DNA of 14,307 nt, taken from NCBI GenBank assembly GCA_903901905.1, contig CAIUSQ010000016.1, forward strand, positions 1 to 14,307, written 5' to 3'. This document shows positions 5,622 to 13,714 of this stretch, one piece after another. The stretch comes from an uncultured Actinomycetes bacterium (GTDB taxonomy: Bacteria > Actinomycetota > Actinomycetes > Nanopelagicales > Nanopelagicaceae). Every line of letters begins with the position of its first letter. The first letter of the stretch is position 1. A program made the position numbers and the translations under genes. The notes under the pieces are model-generated. The model did not search any database and was not told the origin of the DNA. It saw only the letters and a program-made list of their open reading frames with translations.

Positions 5622-8225
5622 ATGGCTGGCAAAAGTGAGATTAATAAGAAAGTTCTTTTAATTGATGGACACTCCATGGCCTATCGAGCATTTTTCGCCT
5701 TGCCTGCTGAAAACTTCACCACAGCCACCGGTCAGCACACAAACGCCATTTATGGCTTTGCAACGATGTTGCTCTCCTTGCTCAGCTCTGAGAAGCCAAC
5801 ACATGTGGCAGTTGCATTCGATGTTTCTCGCACGACATTTCGGTCAGAAATCTATCCTGAGTACAAAGCCAATCGGGCGAAAACACCCGATGAGTTTCGA
5901 TCCCAGATGTCCTACCTACATGAGCTAGTGAGTGCATTTGGAATCACAACATTTGAAGTCGAAGGCTTTGAAGCAGATGACATCATTGCAACTATAACTA
6001 AGCAAGCAGAGCGCGAGAATGCGGAAGTATTTATCTGTACCGGTGATCGTGATTCTTTTCAGTTGGTTAATGAAAAGACGACAGTGCTCTATCCAAAGCG
6101 CGGTGTCAGCGACTTAACGCGCATGACCCCGGAGGCGGTGCAAGAAAAATATGGGATGTCTCCTGAACAGTATCCAGATTTTGCTGCACTTCGCGGAGAT
6201 CCAAGCGATAACTTGCCTTCTGTTCCTGGTGTTGGAGAAAAGACAGCTGCTAAGTGGATTGTTGAGTATGGCTCTCTTCATCAATTAATTGCCAACATAG
6301 ATAAGTTAGGTGGCAAGGTAGGTCAGTCGTTTCGCGATTCAATAAATGATGTAATCCGAAACCGTGAATTAACGCAGTTGGTCGCAAATGTTCCCTTGGA
6401 GTTAAGTATTGATGCTCTGGCATGGAGCGGTGTTGATGAGAATAAAACTAATCCACTTTTTGAAAAATTAGAGTTCAAGACCCTAAAAGATCGTATGAAG
6501 CCAATCTTACTTAAAGTTAGTACAAAGACCGCCCAGCCTGAGTTTGAATTATTTGCAACAGAGATCGCAGAAGGTGTACTAACACCTGAAGAGGCGTCGG
6601 CAAAGATTGCACAACACTCAGGTGAAATCGCTATTGCCTTTCAATTAGTAGACCAGACGCTACACCGTTATGCCATTGCATTGTCAGCAAATGATATTTT
6701 CTTGGTTCACTCATCGACGATGGGGGATTGGGCAACAGATACAAATGTGTTAAAGATTGCTCATGATGCAAAGTCGCTAGCTCGAATTAACGGCTTAACT
6801 GGGATTAGCTTTGATACGTCTCTGGCTGCATACCTTGTTAATCCAGGGGTACGAATTCAAGATCTTAAAGATATTCAAGAGCGATGGGGAGATGGCTCGG
6901 CGATTAATCAAGCAACCGTTGAACAAGAGCTTTTGACATCTGCTCGTGCGGTCTTTACTTTGCGGGATTCATTAACTCGCGAATTAAAAGAGCGAAATCT
7001 TTGGGATCTTTTTGTGACTATGGAGTTGCCTGTTGCCGAACTTCTCGCACGTATGGAGTCCATAGGAATAGCGGTCAATAAGAAGGGTTTAGATGAGTTG
7101 GCCGCCTTCTTTGAAGGTGAAGTAAAACGTGAAACACAGGCGGCGCATGAGGCTGTTGGACACGAGTTCAATGTGGCTTCTCCGAAGCAGTTACAGGTTG
7201 TTTTATTTGATGAACTTGGATTACCTAAGACTAAAAAGATCAAGACGGGCTATACAACAGATGCCGAAAGCCTTGATTGGCTCCATCAAAAAAGTGGACA
7301 CCCTGTCCTTACATCATTGCTTCGAATTCGTGAAACTAAGAAGCTAGGAACAACAGTTGAGGGGCTAATTGCTGAAATTGCAAAAGATGGTCGCATCCAT
7401 ACGCATTTCCAGCAGACCGTTGCTGCAACGGGTCGCTTGTCTTCAACTGCGCCTAACTTGCAAAACATTCCAGTGCGCACCGAAGAAGGGCGAAAGATTC
7501 GAGATTGCTTCACAGTAAGTAAAGGTTATGTTGGTCTACTCACAGCCGATTACAGTCAGATTGAAATGCGCATCATGGCGCATTTATCCCATGATGAAAG
7601 ATTGTTAGCCGCATTTACATCAGGTGAAGATCTACATGCAACTGTTGCTGGACTTGTCTTCGGTGTTAAACAATCTGAAGTAGACCCAGAAATGCGTCGA
7701 CAGATCAAGGCGATGTCATATGGACTTGCTTATGGCCTCTCTTCATATGGTTTAGCTATTCAATTAGATATCTCGCCAACTGCCGCCCAACAGTTGATGG
7801 ACACATATTTTGAGCGCTTCGGCGGTATCCGTGACTTCCTAAAGACTGTTGTGGAAGATGCCCGCAAGGTTGGATATACCGAAACCATTATGGGACGTCG
7901 CAGATATCTGCCGGACTTGATGCATGATAATCGTCAGCGCCGTGAGGTCGCAGAACGTATGGCACTTAATGCACCAATTCAAGGCTCTGCCGCAGACATA
8001 ATTAAATTAGCAATGCTCAACGTTCAAAAAGCAATTGAAAAGGAGAAGTTGCAATCACGATTGTTGTTGCAGATTCACGATGAATTAATTCTAGAAGTTG
8101 TTGCAGGGGAAGAGGAAAAGATAAGTGATTTGGTAAGGCGAGAAATGGGAGCTGCATACCCTCTCAAGGCGCCTTTAGATGTCAATGCTGGTTTGGGTCT
8201 TACCTGGCACGAAGCCGCGCACTAA
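5622..8225 (+). CDS. polA: DNA polymerase I
   Basis: This enzyme fills gaps and removes RNA primers and damaged strands in replication and excision repair. From ATG 5622 it has 867 residues. The 5' nuclease domain (1-about 290) has VLLIDGHS (Asp15), AFDVSR (Asp67), EADD (118-120), TGDRDSFQL (140-148) and the helix-hairpin-helix GDPSDNLPSVPGVGEKT (192-208). The middle exonuclease-like domain (about 310-455) lacks the catalytic DxE, having GEIAIAF instead, and lacks the third motif's aspartate, so proofreading is likely dead. The polymerase domain has motif A ADYSQIEMR (Asp643), O-helix RRQIKAMSYGLAYG (692-705) with Tyr700 where E. coli has Phe762, and motif C QIHDE (817-821). The frame opens at TTG 5601, but the ATG with AGGA 8 nt upstream is preferred. 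The stop abuts that of the MFS gene. Confidence 0.97.
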   Translation: MAGKSEINKKVLLIDGHSMAYRAFFALPAENFTTATGQHTNAIYGFATMLLSLLSSEKPTHVAVAFDVSRTTFRSEIYPEYKANRAKTPDEFRSQMSYLHELVSAFGITTFEVEGFEADDIIATITKQAERENAEVFICTGDRDSFQLVNEKTTVLYPKRGVSDLTRMTPEAVQEKYGMSPEQYPDFAALRGDPSDNLPSVPGVGEKTAAKWIVEYGSLHQLIANIDKLGGKVGQSFRDSINDVIRNRELTQLVANVPLELSIDALAWSGVDENKTNPLFEKLEFKTLKDRMKPILLKVSTKTAQPEFELFATEIAEGVLTPEEASAKIAQHSGEIAIAFQLVDQTLHRYAIALSANDIFLVHSSTMGDWATDTNVLKIAHDAKSLARINGLTGISFDTSLAAYLVNPGVRIQDLKDIQERWGDGSAINQATVEQELLTSARAVFTLRDSLTRELKERNLWDLFVTMELPVAELLARMESIGIAVNKKGLDELAAFFEGEVKRETQAAHEAVGHEFNVASPKQLQVVLFDELGLPKTKKIKTGYTTDAESLDWLHQKSGHPVLTSLLRIRETKKLGTTVEGLIAEIAKDGRIHTHFQQTVAATGRLSSTAPNLQNIPVRTEEGRKIRDCFTVSKGYVGLLTADYSQIEMRIMAHLSHDERLLAAFTSGEDLHATVAGLVFGVKQSEVDPEMRRQIKAMSYGLAYGLSSYGLAIQLDISPTAAQQLMDTYFERFGGIRDFLKTVVEDARKVGYTETIMGRRRYLPDLMHDNRQRREVAERMALNAPIQGSAADIIKLAMLNVQKAIEKEKLQSRLLLQIHDELILEVVAGEEEKISDLVRREMGAAYPLKAPLDVNAGLGLTWHEAAH

Positions 8226-9452
8226 CTACTTAACCTCATTTGATATATCTTTGATTGCACGCAGATCTTCTTCTTCTGTCGGAACGTCGTTGGTAGTACT
8301 CAATCTGCCTTTACCGACAGTCAAAATAATGAACCCAAAGAAAATCATAATAGGCAACATTGCTAAACCAACACGTGGTGAGAACTCTTCAGAGACAACA
8401 CCGCCAACTGCTGCGCCAACTGCCATGAAGGATCCTTGAACACTCCAAATCCAACCAAGTGATGCAGTTTGCGAGCCTTGAGGACGCACCGCTTCAAGAA
8501 CTTCAAAGTAAAAAACCTGCACCGCTCCACCTATCAAGCCAATAAAGGATCCAACTAGAGCCATAGTCCAATCAGGGTTTGTAAACGCGATAGGGATACA
8601 GGCTAAAAACCACGCTAAGTAGGTGTTTCTCAAAGCAGGTAGCGGAGCCAAATTCTTAGAAACTAATCCGCCGAGCAATCCTCCAATTATTGTTGCTAAA
8701 CCAAAGGCGGCAAAGATCCAAGCAACTCTATGTTGCACACCTTCCTGAGTTGCAAAAGCAGGTACAGCAACGTCAAAGACGCCCCATCCAAAACCAATAA
8801 AGCAGCCTTCAAACATTAGTAATTGAATCGCTCGATCTCTCCACAGACCCTTCTGACCTTTTTCCTTCTTTTCTGGAATCCAATCACGTGAAGCCGGAGT
8901 GAGAGAAAGAGCAATTCCGCCTATCAACATTAAGGCTGCCACTGTGGCTAAACCAAGTCCTGGCCTAGATGAGAGAGAAAGTGCAGTGATAACAACCGGT
9001 CCGATTACAGAAGTTGTACTCATCATTGAAGAGTCAAATGCATAAGCAGTTCTCAAATATGAATCAGGAACAATGTCTTTCCACAGTGGGCGAACAGAGA
9101 GATTGATGGGTGGCGCTGTGATTCCTAAGATGAAAGCCGTAATTAAAATAGATTGACGGGTTTCCATTGTGTTAAGCAAAACAATAAGAAGTGAATACAT
9201 CGGCACAAGAATACGGATGGGCCACTTTTGACCAAAGCGATCCATCACCGAGCCACGAAGACCTGCGGTGAGTGCTCCTGCAAGTGAGTTCAATCCAATT
9301 GCAAAACCAGCTGCTGCAATAGAGCCGGTCTCTTGTTCAGTCTTGAAAAATATGCCTAGGCCGATCATGCCGTAGGCCAAACGCGCTGGAAAGGCGCTGA
9401 TACCGAGCCGAATCACTTGTGGGAAAGCTATTAGCTCTCTATATCTATTCAT
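8226..9452 (-). CDS. Major facilitator superfamily transporter
   Basis: This is a predicted membrane transporter or exporter with unknown substrate. From ATG 9452 it has 408 residues and about 11-12 hydrophobic segments in two halves joined by a basic central loop (about 189-209, RDWIPEKKEKGQKG). The MFS loop 2-3 signature appears as GSVMDRFGQK (68-77). The last 25 residues form a charged cytoplasmic tail rich in Glu and Asp. The frame can be extended to TTG 9482, but the ATG is preferred: the extra ten residues add nothing family-like, and a -10-like TAAATT lies 5 bases before the ATG, suggesting a leaderless message. It is divergent from rpsA and converges on polA with no spacer. MFS drug and macrolide exporters can look like this, but no specificity motif is visible. 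Confidence 0.85.
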   Translation of the reverse strand: MNRYRELIAFPQVIRLGISAFPARLAYGMIGLGIFFKTEQETGSIAAAGFAIGLNSLAGALTAGLRGSVMDRFGQKWPIRILVPMYSLLIVLLNTMETRQSILITAFILGITAPPINLSVRPLWKDIVPDSYLRTAYAFDSSMMSTTSVIGPVVITALSLSSRPGLGLATVAALMLIGGIALSLTPASRDWIPEKKEKGQKGLWRDRAIQLLMFEGCFIGFGWGVFDVAVPAFATQEGVQHRVAWIFAAFGLATIIGGLLGGLVSKNLAPLPALRNTYLAWFLACIPIAFTNPDWTMALVGSFIGLIGGAVQVFYFEVLEAVRPQGSQTASLGWIWSVQGSFMAVGAAVGGVVSEEFSPRVGLAMLPIMIFFGFIILTVGKGRLSTTNDVPTEEEDLRAIKDISNEVK

Positions 9453-9457
9453 AACGT

Positions 9458-9463
9458 AATTTA
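9458..9463 (-). promoter_or_regulatory. Candidate -10 for the MFS gene
   Basis: TAAATT on the minus strand ends five bases before ATG 9452. No Shine-Dalgarno sequence precedes that ATG. The alternative TAGACT five bases further upstream would give a leader of only a few bases. There is no convincing -35. Confidence 0.35.
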
Positions 9464-9496
9464 GTCTAGCGATTACGCTCAAAAAAGTATCTGAAT

Positions 9497-9526
9497 TTGC
9501 CCTGGTGAGCGCGCAAACCCTACTCT
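9497..9526 (+). promoter_or_regulatory. rpsA: Probable rpsA promoter (-35 / -10)
   Basis: TTGCCC (9497-9502) and TACTCT (9521-9526) are separated by 18 bases. This predicts transcription starting near 9533 and a leader of about 48 nt. It lies in the 128-bp gap between divergent MFS and rpsA genes. The call rests only on consensus similarity and spacing. Confidence 0.45.
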
Positions 9527-9536
9527 TACCCTTCAG

Positions 9537-9548
9537 CCGCGAAAGCGG
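9537..9548 (+). other. GAAA-tetraloop hairpin in the rpsA leader
   Basis: CCGC (9537-9540) and GCGG (9545-9548) pair around GAAA, a GNRA-type stable tetraloop. It falls at the start of the predicted rpsA leader, about 24 nt before the CGGAG ribosome site. The stem is only 4 bp, so this could be chance, but such a cap could stabilise the mRNA or serve in S1 autoregulation. Confidence 0.35.
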
Positions 9549-9580
9549 GAACTACTACTTTCTATCCCTACGGAGCTCAC

Positions 9581-10927
9581 TTGACTACGCAAATCGCAGT
9601 AAACGACATTGGATCAGCAGAAGATTTTCTTGCCGCAATCGAAGGCACAATCAGAAATTTTAATGACGGCGACTTAGTATCAGGAGCAGTTGTCCAAGTA
9701 GGACTAGACGAAGTACTTGTTGACATCGGTTACAAGACCGAGGGTGTAATTCCAGCCCGTGAACTTTCAATTCGCCATGATGCAGATCCAAATTCAATCG
9801 TTAAAGTCGGTGAAATTATTGAAGCTCTTGTCCTTCAAAAAGAAGACAAAGAGGGTCGCCTCATTCTTTCTAAGAAGCGCGCACAGTATGAACGCGCATG
9901 GGGAGATATTGAAGGTAAGAAAGAGCGTGACGAAGTTGTCATAGGAACAGTTATTGAAGTTGTTAAAGGTGGCTTAATCGTTGATATCGGTCTTCGCGGT
10001 TTCTTGCCAGCATCACTAGTAGAAATGCGACGTGTTCGTGATTTAACCCCATACATTGGTAAGCAAGTTGAAACCCGAATCATTGAACTTGATAAGAACC
10101 GTAACAACGTTGTTCTCTCTCGCCGCGCATTCTTAGAGCAGACTCAATCTGAATCACGCACAACGTTTCTCAATCAACTTGAAAAGGGACAAGTTCGCTC
10201 AGGTGTTATTTCATCAATTGTAAACTTTGGTGCATTCGTTGATCTTGGTGGAGTTGATGGTCTCGTGCACGTTTCAGAGCTTTCTTGGAAGCACATCGAT
10301 CATCCAGGTGAAGTTGTAGAAGTTGGCGATGAAGTAACTGTTGAGGTTCTGGAAGTTGATTTCGAACGTGAACGTGTTTCACTTTCTCTTAAGGCAACTC
10401 AAGAAGATCCATGGCAAGCATTTGCCAGCACACACACAATTAATCAGGTTGTCCCTGGTGTTGTAACAAAGCTTGTTCCATACGGTGCATTTATTCGTGT
10501 CCATGAAGGAATCGAAGGTCTTGTACATATATCAGAGTTGGCAGAACGCCATGTTGAAATTCCAGAGCAAGTTGTTCAAGTTGATGATGAACTATTTGTT
10601 AAGATCATTGATATTGATTTAGAGCGTCGTCGTATTTCCTTGTCTTTGAAGCAGGCCAATGAAGGTCACGAAATTGAAATTGAAGCATTCGATCCATCCC
10701 AATATGGAATGTCTGCTCGCTACGATGCTGCAGGTAACTTTATTTATCCAGAAGGCTTTGACGCAGATACTCAAGAGTGGAAACCGGGATATGAAAGCCA
10801 ACGCGAAGAGTGGGAAGGTCAATACTCTCTTGCGAAGGAACGCTTCATGGCACACAAAAAGCAAAAAGCTGAAGCAAAAGTAGCTGACGCAGCTGCCACG
10901 CCAGAGGAAGCAACCCAAAGCGAGTAA
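9581..10927 (+). CDS. rpsA: 30S ribosomal protein S1
   Basis: S1 binds mRNA on the small ribosomal subunit and helps start translation. The 448 residues hold four S1 (OB-fold) domains at about 30-100, 118-184, 202-271 and 287-357. The third and fourth carry the best-conserved cores (NFGAFVDLGGVDGLVHVSEL, 215-234; PYGAFIRVHEGIEGLVHISEL, 300-320). This four-domain form is the actinobacterial type, shorter than the six-domain E. coli S1. The tail from about 370 (DPSQYGMSARYD, PEGFDADTQEW) is the actinobacterial C-terminus. It is followed by a Lys/Ala/Glu-rich end somewhat shorter than that of Mycobacterium. The start is TTG 9581 with GGAG 5 nt upstream; the MTTQIAVNDIGSAEDF beginning matches relatives. 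It appears monocistronic, with its own promoter and terminator. Confidence 0.97.
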   Translation: MTTQIAVNDIGSAEDFLAAIEGTIRNFNDGDLVSGAVVQVGLDEVLVDIGYKTEGVIPARELSIRHDADPNSIVKVGEIIEALVLQKEDKEGRLILSKKRAQYERAWGDIEGKKERDEVVIGTVIEVVKGGLIVDIGLRGFLPASLVEMRRVRDLTPYIGKQVETRIIELDKNRNNVVLSRRAFLEQTQSESRTTFLNQLEKGQVRSGVISSIVNFGAFVDLGGVDGLVHVSELSWKHIDHPGEVVEVGDEVTVEVLEVDFERERVSLSLKATQEDPWQAFASTHTINQVVPGVVTKLVPYGAFIRVHEGIEGLVHISELAERHVEIPEQVVQVDDELFVKIIDIDLERRRISLSLKQANEGHEIEIEAFDPSQYGMSARYDAAGNFIYPEGFDADTQEWKPGYESQREEWEGQYSLAKERFMAHKKQKAEAKVADAAATPEEATQSE

Positions 10928-10943
10928 TTGGTTTGAATGGAAG

Positions 10944-10971
10944 AGGCCTAGCGATCATGCTGGGCCTTTTT
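10944..10971 (+). terminator. Rho-independent terminator after rpsA
   Basis: AGGCCTAGC (10944-10952) pairs with GCTGGGCCT (10959-10967), nine pairs with one G-U, around a GATCAT loop, followed at once by TTTTC. It starts 17 bases after the rpsA stop. Confidence 0.88.
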
Positions 10972-11021
10972 CATTTTCGATCATTAGATACAAGATCTGC
11001 GATCTTTACAAGTAGAAAAGA

Positions 11022-11027
11022 TACGAT
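11022..11027 (+). promoter_or_regulatory. -10 element of a probable leaderless promoter for coaE-uvrB-uvrA
   Basis: TACGAT ends six bases before ATG 11034, the same arrangement as upstream of the thioesterase gene. No Shine-Dalgarno site is present between it and the ATG. A TTTACA at 11005-11010 resembles a -35, but the 11-base spacing is too short. Confidence 0.5.
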
Positions 11028-11033
11028 TAGCGC

Positions 11034-11621
11034 ATGCGAGTGATTGCTTTAACTGGGGGAATTGGTAGTGGCAAATCCTTGGCTGCTCAATATTTCGCCG
11101 AGCTAGGCGCCTTTGTAATTGATGCCGATCAACTTGCCCGAGACGCTATTGAACGCGGATCAAAGGGATTTGATGAAGTAGTAAGTATTTTTGGAGACTC
11201 AATTTTACTCAATGGTGAAATAAACCGTAAAGCATTAGCCGAATCAATTTTCAAAGATCCAGATTTAAAATCAAAACTCGAAGCAATAATTCACCCCTTT
11301 GTGAGAAAGAAATTTGAGTTTGCTGTCTCTTCCTTAAAAGATAGCGAAGTACTGGTTTATGAGATTCCATTATTAGTTGAGACAAAATCTCAAGATCGTT
11401 TTGATCTGGTTATTACTGTTGAGTCCGAGTATGAAAATAGAGTTGAAAGGTTGCGTTCAAGGGGAATGCAAAAATCAGAGATCGATGCCCGAATAGCCGC
11501 GCAGGCCACCCGTCCTGAACGCGAAGAGGTCGCTGATTTTCTGATAGAAAATAACGGAAATGAAGATGAACTTCTGCGCCAAGTTGAAAACATCTGGGAT
11601 AGCATCAACGATACTTTGTAA
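11034..11621 (+). CDS. coaE: Dephospho-CoA kinase
   Basis: CoaE catalyses the last step of coenzyme A synthesis, ATP-dependent phosphorylation of the 3'-hydroxyl of dephospho-CoA, in the cytoplasm. The 195 residues are the size of a free-standing enzyme. Visible are the P-loop GGIGSGKS (8-15), the substrate-site IDADQLARD (29-37), the IIHP motif (85-88), EIPLLVE (110-116) in place of the common DVPLLFE, and the lid region RLRSRGMQKSEIDARIAAQ (139-157). Some actinobacteria, such as mycobacteria, carry CoaE fused to a C-terminal UPF0157/GrpB domain; that part is absent here. It follows the rpsA terminator, appears to have its own leaderless promoter, and lies 13 nt before uvrB, so it probably heads the coaE-uvrB-uvrA transcript. 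Confidence 0.95.
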   Translation: MRVIALTGGIGSGKSLAAQYFAELGAFVIDADQLARDAIERGSKGFDEVVSIFGDSILLNGEINRKALAESIFKDPDLKSKLEAIIHPFVRKKFEFAVSSLKDSEVLVYEIPLLVETKSQDRFDLVITVESEYENRVERLRSRGMQKSEIDARIAAQATRPEREEVADFLIENNGNEDELLRQVENIWDSINDTL

Positions 11622-11634
11622 GTAGGCTAGGAAA

Positions 11635-13713
11635 ATGCGCCCGGTATCTGATCTGCAACGTTCAGTTGCTCCCTTTCAGGTGATTAGTGACTATGTTCCC
11701 GCCGGTGATCAACCAGAGGCAATTAAAGAGATAACTCGCCGGATAGAAGCTGGTGAACAAGATGTCGTGCTACTAGGTGCTACTGGAACTGGAAAATCAG
11801 CGACTACAGCTTGGCTGATTGAAAAGCTACAAAGACCAACTTTAGTGCTTGCACCCAATAAGACATTGGCTGCTCAGTTAGCTAACGAATTTCGAGAACT
11901 CCTTCCAAACAACGCCGTTGAATACTTCGTTTCCTATTACGACTATTACCAACCAGAGGCTTACGTTCCACAAACCGATACATTCATTGAAAAGGATTCA
12001 TCAGTTAATGAAGAGGTTGAAAGGCTACGACACTCAGCTACAAATTCACTGTTGACCAGACGAGATGTCATTGTTGTAGCAACAGTTTCTTGTATTTACG
12101 GTCTTGGTACACCTCAGGAGTATGTAGATCGAATGGTTCGCCTGCGGGTTGGCGATGAAATTGAACGCAACTCCCTGCTAAGAAAATTTGTTGATGTTCA
12201 GTACAAACGAAATGACATGGCCTTTGAACGTGGAACTTTCAGGGTACGGGGTGACACAATCGAGATTATTCCGATGTATGAAGAGTTGGCCATTCGTATT
12301 GAGATGTTTGGAGATGAAATTGAGAAGATATCAACACTTCATCCCTTAACCGGTGAGATCATCGCCGATGAGCAAGAGATGTATATTTTTCCCGCAACTC
12401 ACTATGCAGCTGGACCTGAAACCATGAAGCGCGCAATAGGTGATATTCAAGACGAACTCCAAGTGCAATTAAATCTCCTTGAAAAGCAGGGCAAATTGCT
12501 TGAGGCTCAGCGACTTCGCATGCGAACAACATTTGATATAGAGATGATGGAACAAATTGGCTTTTGTAGTGGAATCGAAAACTATTCTCGCCATTTAGAT
12601 GATCGTCCAGCAGGCTCTGCTCCACACTGTTTGCTGGATTATTTTCCAGAGGATTTTCTAGTAGTAATCGATGAAAGCCACGTAACTGTTCCGCAATTGG
12701 GAGCTATGTTCGAAGGCGATGCATCGAGAAAAAGAACCTTGGTCGAACATGGTTTCAGACTTCCGAGCGCACTAGATAACAGGCCTCTCAAATTTCCAGA
12801 ATTCATCGAAAGAACAGGACAGAAGCTCTACCTATCTGCAACACCCGGTAAGTATGAATTAGAAAAAGTTAAAAACGATGTGGTTGAACAGGTTATTCGA
12901 CCAACCGGTTTGGTTGATCCCGCAATCGTGATTAAGCCAATCAAGGGTCAAATTGATGACCTTCTGCTGGAGATAAACATTCGAGCAGCCCGTAATGAAC
13001 GTGTCTTAGTTACAACTTTAACCAAAAAAATGTCAGAAGATCTCACTGATTATCTTCAAGAGAAGGGCGTAAATGTTCGCTATCTTCATTCGGAAGTAGA
13101 TACATTGCGAAGAGTGGAATTACTTCGCGAACTAAGAACAGGTGAATACGATGTCTTGATTGGTATCAACTTGTTACGTGAAGGCTTGGATCTTCCCGAA
13201 GTATCTCTTGTCTCGATTCTCGACGCCGATAAAGAAGGCTTCCTGCGTTCTGCAACATCCTTAATTCAAACTATCGGTCGCGCCGCACGAAATGTCTCCG
13301 GCGAAGTACATATGTATGCCGACAACATAACTGCATCCATGGCCAAAGCAATCGATGAGACCAATCGACGCAGAGCTAAACAAGTTGCGTACAATCTAGA
13401 ACGTGGGGTCGATCCTCAACCGCTTCGTAAAAAAATTGCTGATATTACAGATTTAATAAATCGAGAGAGCGAAGATACCGAAGAGCTTTTGGCTCATGAA
13501 AAGTCAACATTCAAGAAAACGGCAGTTTCAGGTCTATTTGATGAGAATTCGATTTCGCTTCCGCGCAAGGATTTGATTGCGTTGATAGGCTCTCTGACTG
13601 ACCAGATGAAGAACGCTGCAGGTGAACTTCAATTTGAAGTCGCCGCTCGGTTGCGCGATGAAATCAAGATCTTGAAAAAAGAACTGCGAATGATGGAAGA
13701 AGCAGGAGTGTGA
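11635..13713 (+). CDS. uvrB: UvrABC excinuclease subunit B
   Basis: UvrB is the damage-verifying helicase of nucleotide excision repair. UvrA loads it on DNA and it then recruits UvrC. The 692 residues are full length. Motifs in order: Walker A GATGTGKS (48-55), the beta-hairpin that probes the damaged strand beginning [12 protein letters not shown] (101-112), the UvrA-interacting domain (about 155-250), Walker B DESH (346-349), SATP (401-404), motif [11 protein letters not shown] (545-553), and the C-terminal UVR coiled-coil (about 645-685, with [14 protein letters not shown]) that binds UvrC. ATG 11635 has an AGGCTAGG ribosome site. It sits 13 nt after coaE, and its last codons contain the ribosome site of uvrA. 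Confidence 0.97.
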   Translation: MRPVSDLQRSVAPFQVISDYVPAGDQPEAIKEITRRIEAGEQDVVLLGATGTGKSATTAWLIEKLQRPTLVLAPNKTLAAQLANEFRELLPNNAVEYFVSYYDYYQPEAYVPQTDTFIEKDSSVNEEVERLRHSATNSLLTRRDVIVVATVSCIYGLGTPQEYVDRMVRLRVGDEIERNSLLRKFVDVQYKRNDMAFERGTFRVRGDTIEIIPMYEELAIRIEMFGDEIEKISTLHPLTGEIIADEQEMYIFPATHYAAGPETMKRAIGDIQDELQVQLNLLEKQGKLLEAQRLRMRTTFDIEMMEQIGFCSGIENYSRHLDDRPAGSAPHCLLDYFPEDFLVVIDESHVTVPQLGAMFEGDASRKRTLVEHGFRLPSALDNRPLKFPEFIERTGQKLYLSATPGKYELEKVKNDVVEQVIRPTGLVDPAIVIKPIKGQIDDLLLEINIRAARNERVLVTTLTKKMSEDLTDYLQEKGVNVRYLHSEVDTLRRVELLRELRTGEYDVLIGINLLREGLDLPEVSLVSILDADKEGFLRSATSLIQTIGRAARNVSGEVHMYADNITASMAKAIDETNRRRAKQVAYNLERGVDPQPLRKKIADITDLINRESEDTEELLAHEKSTFKKTAVSGLFDENSISLPRKDLIALIGSLTDQMKNAAGELQFEVAARLRDEIKILKKELRMMEEAGV

Positions 13714-13714
13714 A

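Noticed and set aside
9453..9482. Longer MFS protein from TTG 9482
   Set aside because: There is no ribosome site and no added membrane segment; ATG 9452 has a -10-like element close upstream.
11005..11010. TTTACA as the -35 of the coaE promoter
   Set aside because: It is only 11 bases from the -10, well short of the usual 16-18.
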